Positions 5,200 through 11,175 of a stretch of 11,247 nt of DNA are shown here, piece by piece; positions within the stretch are counted from its first letter, which is position 1; each line of letters starts with the position of its first letter. The position numbers were made by a program, and so were the translations under genes. The stretch is taken from the NCBI GenBank assembly GCA_038198445.1, contig JBBPZZ010000072.1, positions 1 through 11,247 of the forward strand. The letters run 5' to 3'. Source of the stretch: JACDDK01 sp038198445. GTDB lineage: Bacteria; Actinomycetota; Rubrobacteria; Rubrobacterales; Rubrobacteraceae. The notes beneath the pieces were generated by a model. It was not told the DNA's origin. It did no database searches and was given only the letters and a program-made list of their open reading frames with translations.

Positions 5200-8100
5200 C
5201 TCCGGTAACTTTCGTCGGCCGGCATGGTAAAGAAGAACGTGCTCCCCTCGCCGGGTTTCGACTCTACCCAGACTCTACCGCCGTGACGCTCGACTATCTT
5301 TTTGCATACGGCCAATCCGATACCAGTGCCGGAATATTCTTCCTTGGTATGCAGCCGTTGGAAGACGACAAAGATCCTTTCTTTGTACTCGGCATCCAGG
5401 CCGATGCCGTTGTCGCGCACGGAGATAAGCCACTCCTTGCCCCGGCGCTCGGCTCCAAGGTGGACCTCTGGCGGACGCTCGCCCCGAAACTTTATAGCGT
5501 TGCCGATCAGGTTCTGAAAGAGCTGGATGAGCTGTGTCCGGTCGCCCACCACGGTCGGCAATGAGTCCGAAGTCACGATAGCGCCGTTCTCCTCGATGGC
5601 TATTTGCAGGTTGGCCCGCGTCAGTTCCAGGACCAACGAGAGGTCCGTCGGCGTGAAGTCCTTACCGCGGGTTCCGACCCGCGAGTAGACGAGAAGGTCG
5701 TTGATGAGGATCTGCATCCGGTTCGCGCCGTCCACGGCGTACTCTATGAACTCGTCGGCATCCTGGTCCAACCTGCCCTTGTAGCGCCGGGCGAGGAGTT
5801 GCGTGTAGCTAGAGACCATCCTCAAAGGCTCCTGGAGGTCGTGCGACGCGATGTAAGCGAAACGCTCCAACTCGGCGTTGGAACGCGCAAGCTCTTCGGC
5901 CCGCGCCTCAAGTTCTTCTTCGATGCGCTTCTGCTCGGTGATGTCATACTGAACGCCTTGCCAGTGCAGAGGATTACCATCCTCGTCTCGCACCAGGACG
6001 GCTTCGTCATGGATCCAGACGAGACTGCCGTCCTTGGCGATCTGCCGGTACTCCATCATAAAAGGCTCACCTGTCTCGTCCGTCCGTTCATCTTCCGCCA
6101 ATACCCGCTCGCGATCCTCGGGATGCATTATCTTGAGCCAGTGATCGTCGTCCAGCATCTCCTGTTCCGCAACGTAACCGAGTATGTCTTTGTACTGCGG
6201 GCTTATGTACATTACTGGCTTCGGCCCACCGGCATCTTCGGGGCCAGCGACCTCCTGCATGTAGGTTACGGCTGGGGTCTGCTCCACCAGAGTCCGGAAG
6301 CGAACCTCGGCTTCCCTGACCTTCCTCTCGGTCTCTCTGCGCTCCGTCACATCCTGGACCGTGCCAATAAGCCATACGGGCCGGTCTCCCTCCTGGATCA
6401 CCTCGTACTGGCTCTCCACAAAGCGGATCGCCCCGTCAGGCCGGACGATACGGTACTCGATAGTATCCGACTTACCGGTACGCAGAGCCTCACGCACGGA
6501 GCGGCGCAAATGCCGCCGATCTTCGGGGTGGGTGGATCTCAGGAACGTCTTGTAGCGCGGTGTGAACTCTTGAGGGATGTAGCCAAAGATGCTGTAGAGC
6601 TCATCCGACCATCGGGCCAGATCCTTCTGTACATCGTACTCGAAGTTTCCCATCCTGGCGATCCGCTGCGCCGCCACGAGGCTCCGCTCGCTACGCTCTA
6701 GCTCTATCTCGTAACGCTTGCGCCGGGTGATGTCGCGGGCGATTACTACCGTGCGGCGAGACCCCGCCTTTGGAAGCATCTTGACGGCTATTTCGAGGTT
6801 TACGGTTCGCCCATCTTTACGGAGTAGTGAGACCTCTTGATGGTCCGCCCCTCCCCCGCCGCTCATACGCCGGTTGAAGTGCTCGATCAACATCTCCCTC
6901 TCCTCTGGCCGGAAAAGCTCGAAGTAGGTCGGCATCTCCCGCAGCTCCTGATCGGTATAGCCACTGATCTCCCGGAAAGCCTCGTTCGTGTAGGAGATTT
7001 GCGGCCCGTCAGCGATTACGAACCCTTCTCCAACCTCGCTCTGAGCCTGAAGCAGGGTCTCGTAGAGGTCTCTCTGCTGGCGAAGCGCCGTCTCCACACT
7101 TTGACGTTCGGAGAGCTCCCTCTGAACTTCTCTATAGAGCCGCGCATTGTCCATTGCCATGGCGGCGCGGTGGGCCAGCTCTTCGGCCTGAGCTAGATCC
7201 TCCTGCCTGTAACGGCGCCCGGACTCCGCCATGACCAGCGTAATCGCCCCGAGCGTTCGCCCACGGGCGTTTAGCGGCACAATCATATAAGACTGCGGAC
7301 CTAGCTCCCGCAGGATCTCCCGGTGCCTGTCGTCTCTAGCCGTCTCTTCGATAATAGATTCAGGGATTTCCGGGATTATTTGGGATTGTCCCGAGCGCAA
7401 TACCCGCGGCAACCCGGTGGACGACTGCGAGTCCGGCGGATAGTCCTCCTGCAACTCGCGCGCCAGCTTTACTTTTTCCGGGTCTTGATGGACGACCGCG
7501 AGCCGCCCTAGAGAATCGTCCTCCTCGACTACGTCGAGGACGCACCAGTCAGCGAGACGAGGCACCGAAAGACGGGCTACCCGGGACAACGTCACCTCGT
7601 AGTCGAGCGAAGAAGAGAGGGTCGCTCCCGCCTCGTCCAGGAAACGGCGCGCCTCTTCAGCCTGCTTCCGCTCGGTCAGGTCCAGGATAGAACTCACCAG
7701 TACCCGCCGACCCTGATAATCCATGAGACGGGGACTGACCTCCGCCGGGAAGCTCGCGCCGTCTTTCCGCAAGGCACGCACCTCGTGGGTATCCAGATGC
7801 TCGGCCGAAATCCTCCCGGCTACCGACTCCCTATCTTCAGGCACGACCAACTCGGCAAAGTTCATGCCAACCACCTCGTTCAGTTCGTAGCCAAACATTC
7901 CGGTGAAGGCCTTGTTGGCGTCGAAGATCCTGGCGTCCTCGGACAGTACCAGTCCTTCGACGACCTCCTCCGCCAGACGGCGGGATCGCTCCTCGTTCTC
8001 CTTGAGATGTTGCTGAAACTCCTGGACCTCCGCCGTCCGCTCCTCGGCTTTCCGTGTCGCGGATTGGAGGGCGGCCACGAGGAAGGTGGTGAACGCGCCT

Positions 8101-8387
8101 TCTAAGAAGAACTGGATCAACCTTACGATCTGTCCGGTATTCTCGACGCTTAAGGAATTGATAGGAGGCATAAAGAAGTAGCTCGCAGCCAGCGTCGCCA
8201 TCCCGGTCGCCAGTAACCCAGGTCCAACCCCACCGCGCCAGGCGCTCACCAACACGACGAAGAAGAGCAACAAAAACGGTGTCTCTCCCGCGATTGTTCG
8301 CGTAACCACTAGCTTGAGCAATACCGTCACCGCCACGACCAGCATGGCGAACCCATAGCGCGCCCACCCCGCGCGGTTGCTCAACAA
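5196..8387 (-). CDS. Membrane-associated multi-sensor hybrid-type histidine kinase (DUF4118-PAS-GAF-PAS-PAS-PAS-HisKA-HATPase)
   Basis: A 1063-residue sensor kinase. Residues 1-110 hold about four hydrophobic segments (about 12-29, 38-50, 53-72, 90-108) around WRGGVGPGLLAT and FFMPP, the pattern of the KdpD-like DUF4118 membrane module. A charged coiled-coil linker leads to PAS1 (about 138-238, ending SSILDLTERK), a GAF domain (about 255-418), PAS2 (about 440-557), PAS3 (about 575-685) and PAS4 (about 695-818), the last three ending with PAC-like D.T.rk/eq motifs. The kinase core has phospho-acceptor His849 in ASHDLQEPLR, N-box Asn959 and Asn963, G1 DNGIGL (992-997), F-box near Phe1006-Phe1009 and G2 GTGIGL (1020-1025). 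There is no receiver domain, although one follows as a separate gene. No bilin-binding cysteine context or haem motif was recognised in the sensory domains, so the signal is unknown. The start is TTG 8387 with GGGAG about 7 bases upstream. Its gene opens the minus-strand array. Confidence 0.93.
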   Translation of the reverse strand: MLSNRAGWARYGFAMLVVAVTVLLKLVVTRTIAGETPFLLLFFVVLVSAWRGGVGPGLLATGMATLAASYFFMPPINSLSVENTGQIVRLIQFFLEGAFTTFLVAALQSATRKAEERTAEVQEFQQHLKENEERSRRLAEEVVEGLVLSEDARIFDANKAFTGMFGYELNEVVGMNFAELVVPEDRESVAGRISAEHLDTHEVRALRKDGASFPAEVSPRLMDYQGRRVLVSSILDLTERKQAEEARRFLDEAGATLSSSLDYEVTLSRVARLSVPRLADWCVLDVVEEDDSLGRLAVVHQDPEKVKLARELQEDYPPDSQSSTGLPRVLRSGQSQIIPEIPESIIEETARDDRHREILRELGPQSYMIVPLNARGRTLGAITLVMAESGRRYRQEDLAQAEELAHRAAMAMDNARLYREVQRELSERQSVETALRQQRDLYETLLQAQSEVGEGFVIADGPQISYTNEAFREISGYTDQELREMPTYFELFRPEEREMLIEHFNRRMSGGGGADHQEVSLLRKDGRTVNLEIAVKMLPKAGSRRTVVIARDITRRKRYEIELERSERSLVAAQRIARMGNFEYDVQKDLARWSDELYSIFGYIPQEFTPRYKTFLRSTHPEDRRHLRRSVREALRTGKSDTIEYRIVRPDGAIRFVESQYEVIQEGDRPVWLIGTVQDVTERRETERKVREAEVRFRTLVEQTPAVTYMQEVAGPEDAGGPKPVMYISPQYKDILGYVAEQEMLDDDHWLKIMHPEDRERVLAEDERTDETGEPFMMEYRQIAKDGSLVWIHDEAVLVRDEDGNPLHWQGVQYDITEQKRIEEELEARAEELARSNAELERFAYIASHDLQEPLRMVSSYTQLLARRYKGRLDQDADEFIEYAVDGANRMQILINDLLVYSRVGTRGKDFTPTDLSLVLELTRANLQIAIEENGAIVTSDSLPTVVGDRTQLIQLFQNLIGNAIKFRGERPPEVHLGAERRGKEWLISVRDNGIGLDAEYKERIFVVFQRLHTKEEYSGTGIGLAVCKKIVERHGGRVWVESKPGEGSTFFFTMPADESYRR

Positions 8388-8515
8388 GGCCCAACTCCCG
8401 GATCAAGAGCGCCGCAAAGTGCCCGAATACATCTCAGGCCACGATGAATACCGCTCACACTACCCGTCTTCACGTTCCAAACTCACCTTGCGCCAAATAG
8501 AGACAATACGACTCT

Positions 8516-8550
8516 CATGTTACCCTTTTCGTTACCTGGATTGCAACATG
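8516..8550 (-). promoter_or_regulatory. Candidate kinase-operon promoter inside an inverted repeat
   Basis: On the minus strand, TTGCAA (8546-8541) and TAACAT (8522-8517) are separated by 18 bases, each matching the consensus at 4/6. Transcription would begin near 8510, about 120 bases before the TTG start. The same segment is bounded by CATGTT (8516-8521) and AACATG (8545-8550), a perfect inverted pair that covers the -10 and touches the -35, as an operator would. Two direct GTTACC copies (8519-8524, 8531-8536) also fall within it. Confidence 0.35.
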
Positions 8551-8583
8551 TAAGAGCAAGATGCGTAAGAGGCATTGTAGAGA

Positions 8584-8643
8584 GTCGCTCATTTGCTTAT
8601 TTTACCCGTGGGGTGAGGATATGGGCGTTTTCGCGTGAGCGAC
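8584..8643. repeat. 8-base inverted repeat GTCGCTCA / TGAGCGAC
   Basis: GTCGCTCA (8584-8591) and TGAGCGAC (8636-8643) are exact reverse complements separated by 44 bases, just upstream of the synthase promoter region. The spacing is long for a hairpin but would suit two sites of a dimeric regulator or a loop. A related CGCTCA lies near 8453. The role is unknown. Confidence 0.4.
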
Positions 8644-8651
8644 CTATTTTG

Positions 8652-8680
8652 TAGACATAGGCTCTACTTTGCGGTAACTT
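8652..8680 (+). promoter_or_regulatory. Candidate promoter for the glucosyl-3-phosphoglycerate synthase gene; leaderless message possible
   Basis: TAGACA (8652-8657, 5/6 to the -35 consensus) and TAACTT (8675-8680, 3/6) are 17 bases apart. The expected start of transcription is at about 8687, directly at the ATG at 8688. There is no purine-rich ribosome site in the 20 bases before that ATG, which fits a leaderless message, a common form in actinobacteria. A GTTACC copy in inverted orientation (8673-8678) overlaps the -10. Confidence 0.4.
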
Positions 8681-8687
8681 TATTATC

Positions 8688-9707
8688 ATGAGAATCGACG
8701 AGAGGGCTATCAGGCCCATAGACGCCGCGGAGTGGTTTAAACCTCGTTCCTACGACCATGCACAGTTCTCTAATGTAGAAGAGTTGGCCCGCAAGAAACG
8801 GGAAAAGGACCTGACGGTAAGCCTGGTATTACCGTGCCGAAACGTAGCGGACACGGTCGGTGGGATCATCGACGAGATCCAGGCCGTCAACGAGCGTTCC
8901 CTGCTCGGGACGCCGCTCGTGGATCAAATACTGGCGGTGGACGCCGACTCCGAGGACGGCACGCTCGATGTGGCGATTCGTCACGGCGCGGAGGCATACT
9001 CGGAGAACGAGCTTCTGGATCACTACGGTGGAGCCCACGGTAAGGGCGACGCCATGTGGCGCGCCCTCTCGGTGGCCCGTGGAGACCTCGTCATGTACGC
9101 GGACGCCGACACGAAAGACTTCGAGCCACAGTTCATCTACGGTACGCTGGGACCCATCTTGAGCGTTCCCCAGATCCGGTACGTCAAGGCCGCTTACCGG
9201 CGGCCGTTCAAGAGCAGCGAGACCGTTGAGCAGGATGGTGGCGGTCGCGTCACGGAGCTAACGACCAAGCCCCTCTTCAACCTCTTCTACCCGGAGCTCT
9301 CAGGCTTCGTGCAGCCGCTCGCCGGAGAGTTCGTCGCGGACAAGGCGTTGTTCTCCTCAATACCGTTCCTCACGGGATACGCGGTGGAGACAGGAATCAT
9401 GATAGATGTGCTTCGGAAGGTTGGGCTCGGGGCGATGGCCCAGGTGGACCTCGGCACCCGCCAGAACCGTCACCAGAACCTCCGCGACCTGTCGCGCATG
9501 TCCTACTCCGTGGTACGGGCCGTCGCCCGGCGCATGAGAGAGGACGGAAGGCTCAACCAGCTAAGGGACCCGAACCTGCCCGAGCAGCTCTTCCAGTTCA
9601 GCGACTACCTGCACGCCGTCGCCACGCCGGACGGTCTCCGGCTCCAGGAGTACGTCGAGGAGCTGGTCGAGCGTCCACCGATGGCCGAAGTCCTTCGGGT
9701 CAACTAG
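8688..9707 (+). CDS. gpgS: Glucosyl-3-phosphoglycerate synthase (GT81)
   Basis: Transfers a hexose from a nucleotide sugar to 3-phosphoglycerate, the first step to the compatible solute glucosylglycerate (or mannosylglycerate); a phosphatase then removes the phosphate. The 339-residue protein is of family length and shows a GT-A nucleotide-binding start VSLVLPCRN (44-52), AVDADSEDGT (83-92), the metal-binding DxD in MYADADTKDF (Asp139, Asp141), GGRVTELTTKPLFNLFYPEL (185-204), QPLAGEF (209-215), GYAVETGI (230-237) and RQNRHQNL (258-265), whose His262 is the likely second metal ligand. Rubrobacter and mycobacterial members of GT81 have been characterised; substrate choice (glucose or mannose donor) cannot be told by eye. 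No dedicated phosphatase gene adjoins it. The three-subunit hydratase/hydrolase genes follow after 15 bases and are probably co-transcribed. It is expected in the cytoplasm and is linked to salt, heat or nitrogen stress in related organisms. Confidence 0.9.
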   Translation: MRIDERAIRPIDAAEWFKPRSYDHAQFSNVEELARKKREKDLTVSLVLPCRNVADTVGGIIDEIQAVNERSLLGTPLVDQILAVDADSEDGTLDVAIRHGAEAYSENELLDHYGGAHGKGDAMWRALSVARGDLVMYADADTKDFEPQFIYGTLGPILSVPQIRYVKAAYRRPFKSSETVEQDGGGRVTELTTKPLFNLFYPELSGFVQPLAGEFVADKALFSSIPFLTGYAVETGIMIDVLRKVGLGAMAQVDLGTRQNRHQNLRDLSRMSYSVVRAVARRMREDGRLNQLRDPNLPEQLFQFSDYLHAVATPDGLRLQEYVEELVERPPMAEVLRVN

Positions 9708-9722
9708 CCGACGGAAGATATT

Positions 9723-10028
9723 ATGTCGGGTATCCACGACATGGGCGGCCGGCGCGAGGAGTTCGGCCCGATAGACAAGAGTCAGCACGAGGTCGAGGAC
9801 TGGGAGCGTCTCGCCGACGCGGTGAACCTCGTCCTCAACCAGAAGGGACACAAGACCACCGACGAGATGCGTCGGGCCATCGAGAGCCTCGGTGACTATA
9901 GGGAGATGGGCTACTACGAGCGGTGGGCCGCCGCCGCGGAGCTTCTTGCCGTCGAGAAGGGGCTCGTAACGAAGGACGAGGTCGACGAGCGGGCCGCCGT
10001 TCTGGAGCAGCGATGGTCCGGGGAGTGA
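9723..10028 (+). CDS. Nitrile hydratase beta N-terminal domain / thiocyanate hydrolase beta-like subunit
   Basis: A 101-residue protein that equals only the N-terminal half of a nitrile hydratase beta chain. It begins MSGIHDMGG and continues FGPI, as ordinary beta chains do, and later has GYYERWAAAAELLAVEKGLVTKDE, the helical segment whose arginine (Arg66) corresponds to the conserved beta arginine that contacts the oxidised cysteine ligands. It ends soon after this segment, at the domain boundary. GGAAG lies five bases before the ATG, and the synthase gene stops 15 bases upstream. In Thiobacillus thioparus thiocyanate hydrolase the subunit order is scnB-scnA-scnC, with scnB matching this half. 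Toyocamycin nitrile hydratase also has the beta chain in two parts. The substrate (nitrile, thiocyanate or another) is not settled; retention of the HDMGG start, typical of nitrile hydratases, leaves both choices open. Confidence 0.82.
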   Translation: MSGIHDMGGRREEFGPIDKSQHEVEDWERLADAVNLVLNQKGHKTTDEMRRAIESLGDYREMGYYERWAAAAELLAVEKGLVTKDEVDERAAVLEQRWSGE

Positions 10029-10342
10029 GCGCGTCCTCGGCAGAGCCGCGTTTCAAGCTCGGCGACCCCGTGCGAGTGCTGGATGCGGACAGGGAAGGAC
10101 ACGTGCGTACCCCCGACTACGTCCGGTCCCGGCCCGGTTGGATCTCATCATTCCTCGGCCAGTACCCTAACCCCGAATCTCTAGCCTACGGCGGCGACGG
10201 CCTGCCCGAACAACCGCTCTACAAGGTAGGCTTCCGGCAGGGGGATCTCTGGCCGGGCTACGAAAACCCCTCGGGAGATGTTCTCTACGTGGACATCTAC
10301 GAGCACTGGCTGGACCCACGACCGGCGGAGGAGGCAAGATGA
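10013..10342 (+). CDS. Nitrile hydratase beta C-terminal domain / thiocyanate hydrolase alpha-like subunit
   Basis: A 109-residue protein that equals the C-terminal half of a nitrile hydratase beta chain, an SH3-like barrel. Landmarks are FKLGDPVRVLD (14-24), GHVRTPDYVRSRPGWI (29-44), QPLYKVGF (67-74), GDLWPGY (76-82) and LYVDIYEHWLDP (90-101). The arginine-rich DYVRSR segment is where the second conserved cysteine-claw-contacting arginine lies in this family. The DLWP-Y wording seems closer to thiocyanate hydrolase alpha chains (recalled as DLWPEY) than to the ELWG of common nitrile hydratases, but this is from memory. ATG 10013 has GGAG five bases upstream and overlaps the previous gene by 16 bases; an alternative GTG at 10025 would overlap its stop as GTGA. 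It overlaps the next gene as ATGA. The tidy overlaps and separate ribosome sites argue for a designed split, not a frameshifted beta gene. Confidence 0.82.
   Translation: MVRGVSASSAEPRFKLGDPVRVLDADREGHVRTPDYVRSRPGWISSFLGQYPNPESLAYGGDGLPEQPLYKVGFRQGDLWPGYENPSGDVLYVDIYEHWLDPRPAEEAR
10327..10334 (+). promoter_or_regulatory. Strong Shine-Dalgarno GGAGGAGG for the metal-binding subunit
   Basis: GGAGGAGG, inside the last codons of the preceding subunit gene, lies four bases (seven from its first GGAGG) before the ATG at 10339. This is the strongest ribosome site of the gene set and suggests high, independent initiation of the catalytic subunit in addition to coupling through the ATGA overlap. Confidence 0.7.
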
Positions 10343-10968
10343 GCGCGAACGGCCACGATCACCCGCATGAGGAAGCCCGATACGAGAGAAGCCCGTGGTC
10401 GGCGCGCATCCAGGCGCTGGAAGAGCTGCTAGTCGAGAAGGCCGTCTTCACCCACGAAGAGGTGTGGGACCAGATCGAGTACATGGAAGCCCGGTCCTAC
10501 GAGAACGGTGCCCGGCTCGTCGCCCGCGCCTGGGTAGACCCGGAGTTCAGGGCGCTCCTCCTCTCCGACACGAAGGCCGCGGCGCTGGAGCTCGGCATAG
10601 ACGCCTCCGGCCCGGTCGAGTTCATCACCGTCGAGAACACCCCCGAGGTCCACAACATCATCGTCTGCACCCTCTGCTCCTGTTATCCGCGCGCCATCCT
10701 GGGCCGTCCGCCCGACTGGTACAAGAGCGCCAGCTACCGCTCGCGGGCCGTAAAAGAGCCCCGCGCCGTCATGCGCGAGTTCGGCTACGAGCCGCCCGAA
10801 GAAGTAAGAGTCGCCGTCCACGACTCCTCCGCCGACCTGCGCTACATGGTCCTCCCCATGCGTCCATCCGGCGCCGATGGAATGAGCGAGGAGGAGCTTG
10901 CCGCGCTCGTCACGCGGGATTCGCTCGTCGGGGTGAGCGTGCCGCTAGCGTCGGCCAGAGCCGGTTAG
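10339..10968 (+). CDS. Nitrile hydratase alpha / thiocyanate hydrolase gamma subunit (metal-binding, probably cobalt)
   Basis: The catalytic subunit, 209 residues, normal for the family. The claw motif VCTLCSCYPR (109-118) supplies Cys110, Cys113, Ser114 and Cys115; in the family Cys113 and Cys115 are oxidised to sulfinic and sulfenic forms and the backbone amides of Ser114 and Cys115 also bind the metal. Thr111 after the first cysteine is the residue associated with cobalt (iron enzymes have Ser). It is followed by LGRPPDWYKSASYRSRAVKEPRAV, EFGY, HDSSADLRYMVLPMRPSGADG and LVTRDSLVGV, all conserved blocks. The N-terminus is His-rich (NGHDHPHEE), as often seen. With its two partner subunits it would hydrate nitriles to amides, or hydrolyse thiocyanate to carbonyl sulfide and ammonia. 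No cobalt-activator (P14K or P47K-type) gene follows within the window; an IS701-like transposase begins 207 bases downstream instead. Confidence 0.9.
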   Translation: MSANGHDHPHEEARYERSPWSARIQALEELLVEKAVFTHEEVWDQIEYMEARSYENGARLVARAWVDPEFRALLLSDTKAAALELGIDASGPVEFITVENTPEVHNIIVCTLCSCYPRAILGRPPDWYKSASYRSRAVKEPRAVMREFGYEPPEEVRVAVHDSSADLRYMVLPMRPSGADGMSEEELAALVTRDSLVGVSVPLASARAG

Positions 10969-10969
10969 C

Positions 10970-11083
10970 TTACAAATTTCGAAGCATTTGCCAGTTTTCC
11001 CGATACTCTTCCATCCACCCGTCAGGGCAGCCCTCGACTATCCCAAAGCGGCTCGGCGGATAATTCTCGAAGATAGTCCGCAT
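10970..11083 (-). CDS. Uncertain small frame, 37 residues; possible gene remnant
   Basis: A minus-strand frame MRTIFENYPPSRFG... ending EEYRENWQMLRNL, which fills the gap between the metal-binding subunit gene and the transposase start. Its composition (many Tyr, Trp, Glu, Asn; few Arg or Ala) is unlike the shadow frames seen elsewhere and looks protein-like. It stays open upstream to an ATG at 11143 (57 residues in total), but the added part is less convincing. No good ribosome site precedes either start. It could be the 3' end of a gene cut by the insertion element, a small unknown protein, or chance. I do not recognise the family. Confidence 0.25.
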   Translation of the reverse strand: MRTIFENYPPSRFGIVEGCPDGWMEEYRENWQMLRNL

Positions 11084-11160
11084 CGGGCCATCTTTTTTCT
11101 GCCCCCTCTTAGCGGTAGTTTGTTGAAGTAGGTAAAGAACCATGCTCAAATGGCGGCGCG
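11084..11160. mobile_element. Probable left-end region of the IS701-like element
   Basis: This AT-richer stretch, with a T6 run at 11093-11098, lies directly upstream of the transposase ribosome site and should hold the left terminus and transposase promoter. The exact boundary and target duplication cannot be seen because the right end is outside the window. Confidence 0.25.
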
Positions 11161-11161
11161 C

Positions 11162-11169
11162 AAGGAGGT
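11162..11169 (+). promoter_or_regulatory. Ribosome binding site AAGGAGGT of the transposase gene
   Basis: A consensus AAGGAGGT ends six bases before the ATG at 11176, which fixes the start of the transposase frame. Confidence 0.75.
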
Positions 11170-11175
11170 GCCGTC

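Larger units (their letters stand above)
8388..8687. other. Divergent intergenic control region
   Basis: This 300-base, comparatively AT-rich gap separates the kinase operon (minus) from the glucosyl-3-phosphoglycerate synthase gene (plus). I see no convincing coding frame in it. It contains one candidate promoter for each direction, an 8-base inverted repeat, a 6-base inverted repeat that brackets the minus promoter, and three copies of GTTACC (two on the plus strand, one inverted). These are listed separately. Confidence 0.7.

Noticed and set aside
5604..6701. 365-codon open frame on the plus strand opposite the kinase gene
   Set aside because: It lies fully antisense to a kinase with clear PAS and HisKA domains, shows no domain of its own, and has the composition expected of an antisense shadow in GC-rich DNA.
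9723..10342. Nitrile hydratase beta gene broken by a frameshift (pseudogene)
   Set aside because: The break falls at the known domain boundary, the second gene has its own ATG and GGAG, both junctions overlap tidily, and natural split versions are known in thiocyanate hydrolase and toyocamycin nitrile hydratase. A read error is still possible.
10395..11063. 222-codon plus frame across the metal subunit gene
   Set aside because: Arg/Pro/His-rich shadow of the CTLCSC subunit in another frame.
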